Part shown: one piece after another, positions 11,492 through 22,339 of the stretch | How positions within the stretch are numbered: the stretch's first letter is position 1 | Layout: each line of letters begins with the position of its first letter | Assembly (NCBI GenBank): GCA_003427395.1 | Contig: BFEA01000034.1 | Location: forward strand, 2,799,153-2,844,669 | DNA length: 45,517 nucleotides | Reading direction: 5' to 3' | Source of the DNA: Chara braunii | Lineage: Eukaryota; Streptophyta; Charophyceae; Charales; Characeae | Notes under the pieces: generated by a model | What the model was told of the DNA's origin: nothing | Seen by the model: the letters and a program-made list of their open reading frames with translations, nothing else | The model's database searches: none | Translations under genes and position numbers: made by a program

Positions 11492-11982
11492 AGGAGATTG
11501 TCTTCAGGCCTGGTAGAGAGATCTGGGGATGCTTTGGGGTGAGCATTCCAAGGGACAACCAAGGGTTGCTGTTGAGATGACACTGGCCGGATCTGGGGCA
11601 AGTCGTGTTGCTCTGTAACCTAGCCAAGTGGGAGTGTGAGGCCTGGGAGAGCCCGGCAGGGAATAGAGACAGTGTTGGACAGTTTTAGTGAGTTCTGTTT
11701 GGGAGTCTAGGGGTTCTGAGCATTTGAAAAGAGGTTAGTAGTCATTCGTAGTTTTTCAACCTCCTTTTTTCTCTTGAATTCCTTCAATAGTTTTTCAACC
11801 TCCTTTTTTCAGATTGATCCTCAGCCAAAGCCGAGTAATGGCCCCGGTATCTCAAATGAGTTGTGTAATCCTATATGGGACGCTTGGCCCGGTTCCCAGG
11901 ACATGTTGCTCCCCACGAATAGACTGGAGCATTTGTCCCAAAGAGGAAAAAAAACGAAAAAAAAAGGAGATTGTCTTCAGGC
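11492..11982 (+). mobile_element. Poly(A)-tailed retroposon copy 1, with 18 bp target-site duplication
   Basis: The 18 bp AGGAGATTGTCTTCAGGC occurs at 11492-11509 and again at 11965-11982. Between them lie about 455 bp ending in an A-rich tail (from about 11945). The insert carries TGGCCCCGGTATCTCAA near 11839, GGGACGCTTGGCCCGGTTCC near 11877 and TGCTCCCCACGAATAGAC near 11905. These blocks recur in order in the insert at 23866-24121, and the last two in the insert at 21807-22336. An internal TAGTTTTTCAACCTCC block is duplicated (about 11748 and 11789). It has no coding domain. A LINE-mobilised, SINE-like family is inferred. No tRNA-type promoter boxes were seen. Confidence 0.78.
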
Positions 11983-12035
11983 TGCTCCTGCAGCACAGCT
12001 CATGACTGCATCTTTTTGCTGGTCATCATCCGCTT

Positions 12036-12103
12036 CACACACACACACACAGACAGAGAGAGAGAGAGAGAGAGAGNGAGAGAGAGAGAGAGAGAGAGAG
12101 ATC
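12036..12103. repeat. (CA)n(GA)n compound microsatellite with an ambiguous base
   Basis: A CA tract (12036-12050) is followed by a GA tract to about 12101. The N at 12077 lies in the GA tract, so its length may be wrong. Confidence 0.95.
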
Positions 12104-12526
12104 TTTCTTCACCGATTTTCTTCCAAATCCATCTCTTCTTCTTTTGTCATGAAAGGGAAATTTTGACACTCGGCAACTATTCAGGCTATTGACTTGGACA
12201 TTGCATACTGGACAGACACTCTGGGGGACTTTTTGGGGGGACTTGTGAAGACTATTCTTTCGCACGGCTATATAATTGCATTTTGCCGAGAATATTTCCG
12301 CCTTTACTTATTGTGGGTTTTATTCTGTTTTCTGAGTCTCTGTGGCCTGCTGCTGATGTATGCCCATGTGCTTGGCTGTTCTGCTCTTGATTTCCTTTGA
12401 CTTCTGAGTCTGAGATTGTTGTTGAGGGCTGCTGTTGGCCTGTTTTGCTGTGATTTCTGAGTCAGTCTTCTTTCTGTGAGAGTGCCTGCGTGCATTTCTT
12501 TTCCCTTTCGATAATGACGCATGTGC

Positions 12527-12605
12527 ACAACAGATGTAAGAATGTGTGCTTGTGTGTGTGTGTGTGTGTGTGTGTGTGTCATGTGCCCTACAACAGATGT
12601 AAGAA

Positions 12606-12667
<62 letters not shown>
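12527..12667. repeat. Two (TG)n tracts with the same 23 bp left flank, then (GA)n
   Basis: ACAACAGATGTAAGAATGTG occurs at 12527 and 12590. Each copy runs into a TG tract (about 12550-12579 and 12613-12654), and the second continues into GA. CATGTGC precedes both. This is a 63 bp tandem duplication that carried the microsatellite with it. Confidence 0.9.
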
Positions 12668-12669
<2 letters not shown>

Positions 12670-12768
12670 GGGGTGGTTCTGTCCCACCGTTTACCACGCA
12701 TTTCTGACTCGGGCTCAGGTACGTATCCAGATTCATCCAGATTCAGAATGGAAGCTCAATTGCAGGAC

Positions 12769-12858
12769 ACACACACGCACACACACACACACACACATAT
12801 GCGCGCGCGCGCGCGCACACACACACGCACGCACACACACGCGCGCACACACACACAC
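12769..12858. repeat. (CA)n/(CG)n microsatellite
   Basis: Alternating purine-pyrimidine sequence, CA with a GCGCGC core. Such tracts can form Z-DNA. From 12859 to 13160 there is no feature I recognise. Confidence 0.93.
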
Positions 12859-13160
12859 TAGCACGTGACTCGGATGCTTTGTGTCCTGCGGATTATGAAG
12901 GTCTAGCATAGCCCATTAAAGTTATTTTCACGAGTATTACGACAGTCAACATTGCACTCACAGACGCATTGCACTCATGGACGGCACCCTGACATGTCAT
13001 GTACAATTTGTAGACGGGCCAGAACGTCAACATCACACACCTATACAATTGCAGAGCCACGTAGCCTGGGACACCTGTCTACGCCGTGCAACTGCAAGAA
13101 TTGAACGCGATGATCCTACAGTCCACACCTGAACCGCTCCTATCCAGTCCGTAGGGGTGG

Positions 13161-13443
13161 GGCCATTTACAACAGGCAACAGCTTCTCAACTCAAAATTC
13201 CCTGCCGCCGAAAGACAGACTGGCCTCTTGTACCATTCCAGATTAATCTTGTCCAGCGGTGAGTATTGAGAATACTCTGAAAATTCGTCTTTCCTCTGTC
13301 CNGGCCATTTACAACAGGCAACAGCTTCTCAACTCAAAATTCCCTGCCGCCGAAAGACAGACTGGCCTCTTGTACCATTCCAGATTAATCTTGTCCAGCG
13401 GTGAGTATTGAGAATACTCTGAAAATTCGTCTTTCCTCTGTCC
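13161..13443. repeat. 141 bp perfect direct repeat separated by one N (probable assembly artefact)
   Basis: Positions 13161-13301 and 13303-13443 are identical as far as I can read, with a single N at 13302 between them. A biological duplication would rarely coincide with a one-base gap symbol, so this looks like two contig ends that overlap by 141 bp but were placed side by side. If so the true sequence has one copy. Confidence 0.85.
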
Positions 13444-14115
13444 TGTTCTTTGCCCCTCCACTTCCCTCCTCTTCCCCTTCTCCCTCCCCCCACCCCTCCC
13501 TCTTTCTATAGATCTCCACCCCCTACCCCGTTCCTTGCTCTTGTTTACTTCTGATAATTGCAGACGGAAGAGAAGATCTGAGGAAAAACGAACAGCAGTA
13601 CTCGGCCTCCTTTGGTGTGCAAGTGGGCCGTTGTGGCACACGGGAATGTGCGCATCTCTCGCTCACCCACAATCTCCATGTGGGCAGCCTTGTACACAAT
13701 GAGACCACCGCCATGCATCGAACACTCGGACACAAGTGTCTCATCTCATCACACAGATGAGACATGCAGGATATACGAAGTCCAAAAATAGTATCCTCTC
13801 TCTCATACTACAGCTATGGCTATGGCGCCCAGGGCCGTTGACTACACTGCACCACACCCACTCTCTCTTCGGTTATTTAAAATTGTTATGCACTGTTCTC
13901 TTGAAGACCTTAAGCCAACGACAACTGGTCCGGGCTGTGTGCAGTACACTCAAACAAAGCTGCCCAGTCAACCAGCTGACGACCTGGCATCGGACGCAGC
14001 CAGAACTACACAAGGCACAGAGGACCTCCCCACACGGAATCCAGGAGTCGGGATGCAGTTGTCCGCAGCCCGAAACGGCATTTCTGCAGGACAGCCTTTT
14101 TTGCAGCACCGAACT

Positions 14116-14171
14116 GAACTCATCGCGTCGGTGTAAAAAAAAAAAAAAAAAAAAGAACTCATCGCGTCGGT
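14116..14171 (+). mobile_element. Poly(A)-only retroposition scar with 17 bp target-site duplication
   Basis: GAACTCATCGCGTCGGT occurs at 14116-14132 and again, identically, at 14155-14171. The insert between them is only GT followed by 20 A (14133-14154). A target-site duplication around a bare A tract is what extreme 5' truncation in LINE-type retroposition leaves. The flank 13444-14115 has no recognisable gene. Confidence 0.75.
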
Positions 14172-14731
14172 TATTTAAAATTGCAAGGGACTGTTCTAAT
14201 TCACTGTGGTAGTGCTAGGACGGGAGAGACGTCGCGCCGCCACCTACGCACGCATCACCATGTTCCCGGATTCTTTTATCCCGTCCTAGCACCCGTGTCG
14301 TCCACCCTTCCTTCGGGCTCTCGCCATTTGGAGTTTCTTTTCTTTTAAAAAAAAAAGGTCCATGTCGTCGTAGTAGAGGGTGGATGCCAGGCCTCGGGAG
14401 GTGCCTGTCGTCGTACTCAACCAGTGAGGGGATCAGATGGCTTGTGACGACCCCGAGAACAGTCTTCCTCCGGGGGGCATCATTCGTGACCTGTTATATT
14501 CTACTCTTATCTCAAGTCGAGCCCTCCTACAGCGGTGCGACGCAGACCTCTCTATCTAGAGCTGGACCTACACCAACCCGCGCCTTCCGAGGAGTCGCAG
14601 ACACACACGTCCCCCCGGCGCTAGCATAGGAACAACCAGAAGACTCGAGGACGACCCGGATACATGAGGGGTCACCGATTTACCCGGTCATTCCCAAACC
14701 GTATCACATCGTTCAGACCCTATGGGCAGCG

Positions 14732-14814
14732 AAGCCACCATTCTACATCAATGCGACAGCCCTCCCTCCCCTAAGCCACCCTTCTACATCAATGTAGACA
14801 GCCCTCCCTCCCCT
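14732..14814 (+). repeat. 41/42 bp tandem duplication
   Basis: Two copies, 14732-14772 and 14773-14814, share TTCTACATCAATG and ACAGCCCTCCCTCCCCT. On the plus strand they read as PPFYINVDSPPSP-like repeats. The frame is proline-rich and stops at 14907. About 190 bp beyond the repeat, a G-run (near 14996) is followed by TGTAGAGAGCGGGG, which could be a polypurine tract and LTR start, but no partner LTR was found. 14172-14731 shows nothing else. Confidence 0.6.
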
Positions 14815-15000
14815 GTCGAAGATGACACCTTACCCAGAAGCCCTTCCCCAGACTCACGCCCCAATCGACCCCTCAGTGGGAACTCAGACAGGAACCAACC
14901 CAGATGAAGCCCAACCCACAAGCGTCCTGAGATCAAACTGAAGCCCCCCCATGGGAATCGTACATGCCTAACACCCAACCACTACCTCTACTCAAGGGGG

Positions 15001-18000
15001 TGTAGAGAGCGGGGTGTATGAGCTCAGGGCTGCCGTTGTTAGTACCGCATCAAATCGTTGTAACATTTTTTCCCTGAGGAAAAAAAAGGGAGCTATTTTC
15101 TACCACTTTTGTAGGATCGGTAGGGTTCTTCTTGCCTCGGATTTCGTTTGATTTTGAACTAGTGTGCGAGTGCATGATATGCACACGTGCATGGACTCGT
15201 GGGATTGTTCTTCCTCTCCTTTCTGCTCTTAATTTTCAACGTTGATTAGTCTTTGATCTCTGCGAGTGCGAATAAATGGATGACCTCGACACTGTGTATA
15301 CATTCACACATTCCGTTTCCTTTTTGGGATACCCGGCACAGAAAAGTGTGCACGATCTTCGAATGCTGACGCAGCCATTAACCCTTCGCCAGCCTGAACA
15401 CTGGTCCGTCTTTCCCTGCGCTTAATAAGACGTGTCAAAGGCTCGACGAATGTGGTTACCCCTCTCTGTATTCTAATCCGAGGTGATCGCCGAAGCCTGC
15501 ATTCCACGGAACAATACCTTGGAATCACAGGCAGGTTCCCAATTCGGATCAGAGTGAAACCGCCAGGCTGCCATGATTTTCACTCACAGCGAACGCGGAC
15601 TTATCCTTTACAAGGTTGCTTTCCCTCTAGTACGGAGAACTTCGAGGTCAAAAAAAAAAAAAGAAAAAAAAAAAAACTCGAGGACTCGTTTTCCATGGCA
15701 CGTCCCTCTGCGCCATCCTTAGGAAAAGCAGTCGGGATGGGATGTCTTCTTGCAAACCGTTTCTTCGCAGGAAGCACCACATCATCGAGTTCAAAGAGGT
15801 TTTTTTTGTGTGAGAGTTGTTCCTCAGTCAATTTCGGCATCCAAAGAAAAAAGAGTAAACCTCCGCAGGATTCACTGTGGACACCGTCATTCCCAGAGAT
15901 GATGACGCTGGCTCCTAAGGGCTGGTAGAAACATCATGAAGCTGAGGGAGAAAAGCTGTCTTGTTACACCGGATGAGACCACACATAGCACGTAGCAGAA
16001 ATGTATCACATGAGGGTGCCAAAAGGTATTCCGAGCATATTTTACGTTGGAAAGACGTAGGAGCCGTTGGACTACTTCTATGCCAGCCCATGGTAGACTA
16101 GGTCACCTCACCTCGTGCATCTGAGGTGTTACCCGCACATGCAAGGCAGTGTGCCGGAGGCAATAGATCAAATAATGTGGAGACTTCCCGCACATGAAGA
16201 CTAGATCGTCATCATCGAGAGAACTCCAAAATGGTCCAAAAAAAAAAGAAGAAAAAAAAAAGACACATGGATGACATCTTGACATACACAAAACCTGAAC
16301 AGACAAGGGTTGAATCAACGGTATATTACATGGCCATGGTCCCCACCAGACCTGGACAAGGCTCGAGCCCGGTGGACCCGCATCGGAAAATTCCCATCCT
16401 ACAAGATAACCAATCCACCAACGCACCGTATAACCAATCCACCAACGCACCGCAGACATCGTTAAGAAAACAGAACAACGCCATCCCTCGGATCGGCATC
16501 CTCTTGCGATTCCACGCCTGCACTAGAAGACATGCCCAGTAAGAGAACCTGTGACAGACGGAACCAGACGGACCCACAGCTGACCATGCCAGTCTGCCGC
16601 AGTACTTGGAAAAAAAAAGCACGGGCAGATGGCACATGCCTGACACCGTGGGGATAAGAAGAGAGACAGACAAACGGACACTCCATGGCTTCAGAAACAG
16701 CACAGGCTGGAAAGCGGGTCCAGCGTCCCTCCAGTGCCAATTCAGCAACAAGAATAACATAGTAGAGCAGGTACAATATCAAACAAACCAAGTGACAGCC
16801 TTTTAATTAATTACAAAGTCTAGACTTCCGGCAACGGAAGTCAGAAGGCTAGGCAACTTACACCGAAATGATCCACCAACGATTTACAGGATAAAGATCT
16901 CGGCCGCGATCCGCACTACTGCGCCATACTTACACATTACGTTCAGATCTTGAGAGCGCCTGGCTCCACCGAGTACTCCAACCGCAACTGCGTTATCAGC
17001 CAAAACACAGGAAGGTCCGCCCGCCTGCCGAAGGCAAGAATGGCAACACTGCTGGTTCGCATAATACAGTCCCTCCGATGTGTATACATGGCCATGAATG
17101 ATAGTTTCAGGAGCCCATGGTAATTCCCCTCGCAGAAGCCTCCTACCGGTCTGCAACGATCTCACCCCGAGGGACTCGGTCATTGGGAGCTGCTGGATGG
17201 ACAAAGCGTCCCGCCGGAAGAGCCACATTTCGCTTGGGTGCGAGATTCATTCGCATGAGCAAATTTAAATAGCAGAACAAATCCCAAAGCGGAGCCACCG
17301 ATGGCTAACCCTCTCTACCCATCCAGTGCCTTCGACGCATTTACCATGTATAAAACTGCTTGTCCTCTCTGAAAACGTGAGCATTCCCCTTTTCGTGGCC
17401 GTTCACAAGAGCCCCCGTCCGCACCCGTTTTTTGTCCTTCTGTTTTCTTGCCCGAACCCGAACCTACTACGTTCCTCTATCTGCGTTTGCTAGTTATGAA
17501 TAACCGTCTGAATATGAACACCACCCACCAAGCCTGTAAACATGCGTGCACTGCAGTCAAACTCCCCCGGCACCGATAAAAAAATTCGGGGACACCTACC
17601 CTGTTTCGACCCCAAGACCGATAAAAAACGATGAGAATGCTAAAACGTGCTCGACCACCCGTGTCGTGAAAGATCATCCATCTCCAAACATCAAATGGAA
17701 GCGCTTTTCCGTTGAGACCCTCCACCGAGGAAGACGAGACTGCTTCCACAGGACAAACAATTCCTCGTTCGCTGTTTGGCACGCCCACAGCGACTGGTAT
17801 CACTATGTACGACGCCCGAGCATCCCGAGTTTACCCTCCCCTGCCTCTTCTTCTAGAGTACACATACAACGAGCTCAGCACCTGGGCAAACCACTCTCTC
17901 TTTGGCGCTCACACATGGACGCTGCGGGAGCTAATGCCAGGCTACGCTTCTGGAGAACGAGAAGCGCGCCGCACGCCCGCTCTCTTGCCATCTTGCAAGA

Positions 18001-18522
18001 ACAGGGATAGGGAAGAGGGTGATTTCATGAGCGACAGAGTAAACAAGTCCTTTCCCCTGTCAGCTCTTAACTTTTTTTTTCTTGTCGTTTATTTACTCAC
18101 CATCAACACGCGAAAAAAACGAGGAAAAGGACAACGGAGTCCATCAGACCCGGCAACTTACTAACAATCAGCTCCTCTTTCTACATTTCCAACAGCCACG
18201 TAGAGTCAACACAACTCCGCTTCTCAGTTTCTCACTGCCTGTGTCCCGATGTCTCCCCCCCGCCTTCTTCAACTGATTTAAGGAAAGTCGAGCAGCGCAT
18301 CAACTGCTGGCAAACGACGATGAGGACAGGCACAACGGCTCCGGTCCCGCGGGGAAGGGGATCCAGTCGACAGGAGGGGGACACCTTGCACTCCGTCCAT
18401 CGCGGGGCAACTCCTCTCTCGACCTCTTTCTGGTTCATCGACAAGTTGGTATAAAAGGTAGCAATGTCGGGATAGCCCGCGACGAGTAAGTCTCCTTCGA
18501 TATAGCGGGCAAGAGGAACCAC
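15001..18522. other. Intergenic DNA downstream of the 3xHMG-box gene, no supported gene
   Basis: I found no exon series or domain here. There are A-rich tracts (15650-15676, 16237-16261), a duplication of ATAACCAATCCACCAACGCA at about 16405-16451, and several open frames of 60-160 codons with no recognisable motif. A minus-strand frame at 15840-15700 starting MPKLTEEQLSHKKNLF looks more protein-like than the rest, but it ends in a poly-Phe run from the A tract and could not be placed. Confidence 0.5.
18088..18093 (-). terminator. Candidate polyadenylation signal AATAAA for the 3xHMG-box gene
   Basis: TTTATT on the plus strand reads AATAAA on the minus strand, about 430 bp beyond the stop codon. 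I noticed no nearer copy. The evidence is the hexamer alone. Confidence 0.25.
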
Positions 18523-21500
18523 TTAGGATGAGGGAGCACTTGATGCAGAGTACGCCTTCATGTCCTCAGCGTACTCCTTCCATAGAGGGGCAACTCTGCT
18601 TTCGTATTCCTTCTTCGTCGCCTCGTCCAGATTCTGCACAGAGAACAGGGAGCATACGAGCTCAATTGTCAGCAAGGACTGCCGAAACAAACGTATGCAT
18701 GTTCGATCAGGAGCAGAGCTCACCATTTCACGTTTTGAGCTTCAGCGCTGAGGGAAGTGTGTGAACCCCCATGTTCCACGAAATGAATGCAAGGGACAGA
18801 AATTATGCTCCACGATGAGGCAGCTAAACAGTGACAAGGAACATGTCAGATAGGCCACTTTTTTTTCAGGTGAGAGTCACTGAATTTCAGACAATTCAAC
18901 GATTGGAAGCCACCGAATTTCAACGAACATACCCAAAGATTCTGATTTCCCAATCGCCCACTCGCCCAAGTCATCGAGACGCCTCCGACAGCGGATTCCT
19001 AGCAAAGTGGGACTTCGATCCTAAAAGATAAACGTTCACGACCGAAGTAGCAGACACAGCCTTCCCACCCTGTTCAAGTCACGTCCTCTATTTGGCGGCC
19101 ATTTATAAATTAGGTGACTCGGCCCGTACCCCTGCGATCACATTTAAGTATACGTAGCAATGATTTTTAAGAGTCCCACAAAAACAAAAAAGAGCCCCAC
19201 AAGGTACACCTCTCACAATATGACCGCCTTGAGGCTCAGGATTTGAGCCAACATCCGACTCCGACAAATCCAGAAAGCGTGTCTCACCTTCCACAGAGAA
19301 GCAGTGAGCTTGCTCACTTCGACGAAGGTCGCCCCCGGGTTCGATTCCTGTACTTGCTTGCGAACCTCAGAGCTGCACACCGCCAGAAACAAGACAGGGC
19401 CACCAATTATCACTCCGTTCACTTGGCATCGAACTGAGAGTGAAAGCGACAACATTTCACAACTTTTTCAGTAGAAAAAGGAAAAAAAAGAAGGAAAAAT
19501 AAAAAGCCATTTGGAGTCGAGGTAAGTGGTCGTGCCTTGTCCTGGTCAGGGCCTCTATGGTCCCTGCGCCAACCGAATGGGTGTCTCTGTGGCGATGAAC
19601 GTAATAAGCCAGGTGGCGCTCCGAATGTCACGTTGTGTACCGCGTTGACTGTGAGGACCCCGGCCTACTTGTGCCAATTATAATCAACCGGTTTCCTTCT
19701 TAGGGGATTAAAAAAAAAAAAAAAACATTACGCAACGAGAAATTATGACTTCCACTCCAGGACTTCCCGCCGCTGTGAAAAACCATCGTAACAAAACATG
19801 CACATGCATGCGCAATCGCGCAATCAAATCACAAACCGTCCTCATGATAGGCCCCAACCTGACATATCCTAGAGAATGGGCCACAGTTCAGTTCAGAGTG
19901 CAAGAAAATGGTGGCTCCACTTGCATGCATGCGCGAACCAATCGCGGAAAGTAACGCACGTCCTCTGGAAACGGGGGAAAAGAGCGAAGGGGAACTGCAT
20001 GCATACCTGAAGAGGAGAAATGCGGTTTGCGGTCGCTTTGGCTTGTTCGGATCTTTGGCAGCCTTCTTGACTGCAGCAGCCTCTGCCCGCTCCCTTTTTT
20101 TGGCCTCTGCTGCCTCCTGTTCCGTCTGCGCATGGAAAGGAAGCAAGAAAAAAGATGGCACTACCAATATTGTCAATTCCGACACTGACAGCGAAGAAAC
20201 GGCCAAGGTGCGACTTGTATTTGCTGCTCGGGGAAAGAAAATGCATCTTGTATTTGCTGCTCGGGGAAAGAAAATCAATTGATATAGGGTTCAAGTCGAG
20301 GTCATACGAGCCGGAACGTCCCTGCCCGTTTCCGTTCCACTCAATCAAAATTCCCGCGCAAGGACGCTGCTATGGTGTTCTCTGCAATGCTGACGTTCTT
20401 TCTGTGCAGGCAGGCTCCAAGTTTAACGGATGTTTCGTTGCCCTCGTCTTTCGAAACAGGAACCTTTAACTTGTCCTCTCACAGATCTGCACTTGGAAAC
20501 AGATCACCATCCCTTCGCAGAGGCCACAGGGTGGAGCTTATTAGACCCCAAAGTTTAGTGATTCCTGATCTTCATAATTCATAGAAAGAGAAAGGAAACC
20601 GGAAACCAACGCGAGTTCTCAGAGATTGAGATGACCTTCGCTCGTAAGAATTTCATCGGAATTACAGCGCGGACAGGCAACCGATGGCAGAGCAACCCAT
20701 ACTCGTGAGCCCCCACCTATTGCCGTGTTAGCCTGTTGCCGTGTTAGCCTGTTGCCGTGTTAGCCTATTGCCGTGTTAGTCACGGCAAACGCCTAACATT
20801 GTTTGGGTCCCCTCTGAGAGGCGACGGAGAAAGGATACCTCACCTTTTTCAGTAGCTCCAGTGCGCTCTTCTCACGCAGCTGCTCCTTACGCTTAGTCTC
20901 GTACATCCTGATAGCCTCCCTACGCTGTTCTTCGGCCCGTTGCATCTCTTCGCTGCGTGCAAGCTCCTCTTCCTGCGTAACGTACAAACCGCACGTGCGA
21001 GACCCAAGTACGTGGTGCCAGTCAGCAAACGGTGGGGATTCGATACCTCCCCTCCACTTGTGTAGCAATCGAAATACCCGACTACAGGGTCGCATTTATT
21101 TCACTGGGGAACAATCTCGGGGAACGGACCGTCTGCACCAATCATTCAGATCGAGACAGCACTCTCGAAATTCAAACGATGCTTCCGGCAAGCACGCTGC
21201 AAATGCAATGCAGGACACAAGCACCTCACGCTACAACTGCCTTTCGAGAAAACAACGCCATAGTCAGCTATCTAAAGAGCTGCTTTGCTTCGCAAATGCA
21301 TAACTTCTCGCAAATGCATAACCTCTGCACAATGTCGTTCGTTCCCAGGAGGACGGATTCCATCGACAACTCACCTTTTGCTTTCTCTCTTTGTAGAGCT
21401 CCATGTCCTTGTTATACTTGTCCCGCAGCTCTTTCGCTCTCTGAAACGAGAAGATCACAGCCCAACGTCGTTCATTGAGATGAAAAGAGTGCAAAATAGA

Positions 21501-22306
21501 AATTGAACCTGAAATAGAAATTGAACCCGGATGTTGGATACTCTGTGATGGCTAAAACTCTTCGGTGTCGAAGACCCTCTGCTATCCAAAAAAGACTTCT
21601 CCTTAATGGATGCGCGAACTCGTGAGAAGATGCATGCACTTTCTGAACCTCCGAAAACTGAAATTTTCCATGTGAATCATTGGAAAGACCGAGGCGGAAC
21701 TCCGAATTAAACTCTCCTGGCCAAGGCCTACGAAGATATAGAAAGACAGCCATCAAATCAAAGCCTCGTCAACGAAGCCAGATGCAGACCAACGCAGACT
21801 TCACGATGGCCCAGAAGAAGGGAGGAGCTAGGAAGGAATGAAGTATCTGGCATCCGAGTAGGGTGAAGAGCCCCCCCCCCTTCTTTCCCACATCCTGCGC
21901 AGTCAATCCCCTGGACCGCCAGGGCAATCAATGCTGGCAGGACCCTCTCATACTATGATCAGATGGATTTCATTTTGACAGTCTGTAAAAGGGACGCTGG
22001 ACCCGTTTTCCAGCAGGTGACACTCCCCACCAATAGACGGAGCCCATCCGAGTAGGGTGAAGAGCCCCCCCCCCCCCCTTCTTTCCCACATCCTGCGCAG
22101 TCAATCCCCTGGACCGCCAGGGCAATCAATGCTGGCAGGACCCTCTCATACTATGATCAGATGTATTTCATTTTGACAGTCTGTGTAAGGGACGCTGGAC
22201 CCGTTTTCCAGCAGGTGACACTCCCCACCAATAGACGGAGCCCCTCCCCCCGGTGCTAGTAGTGTCTGCTCTTACAAGCACCACTAACACTGACGAGACG
22301 AGGGTT

Positions 22307-22339
<33 letters not shown>

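Noticed and set aside
12304-12868. Overlapping Cys-Val and His-Thr repeat open frames of 115-138 codons
   Set aside because: Pure translation of (TG)n and (CA)n microsatellites.
13161-13443. Genuine 141 bp tandem duplication
   Set aside because: The single N exactly between identical copies makes a scaffolding overlap more likely.
14990-15330. LTR beginning TGTAGAGAGCGGGG after a G-run, with AATAAA further on
   Set aside because: No partner LTR, no terminal CA that I could fix and no adjacent retroelement domain, so it stays a note only.
15650-15676. Another poly(A)-tailed insertion
   Set aside because: Only a 6 bp shared word (TCGAGG) flanks the A tract, too short to separate from chance.
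15700-15840. Minus-strand frame starting MPKLTEEQLSHKKNLF as a small conserved protein or exon
   Set aside because: Composition is protein-like, but I could not match it to a family, it runs into an A-tract-derived poly-Phe tail and no flanking exons with splice sites were found.
16300-16500. Minus-strand GGGCTCGAGCC as a SINE B box
   Set aside because: No A box at the right spacing, no A tail on that strand and no second copy in the window.
16884-17228. 114-codon minus-strand frame downstream of the 3xHMG-box gene with a CHSCLRQ motif
   Set aside because: No family recognised, no second zinc ligand pair, and the length is plausible by chance in GC-rich DNA.
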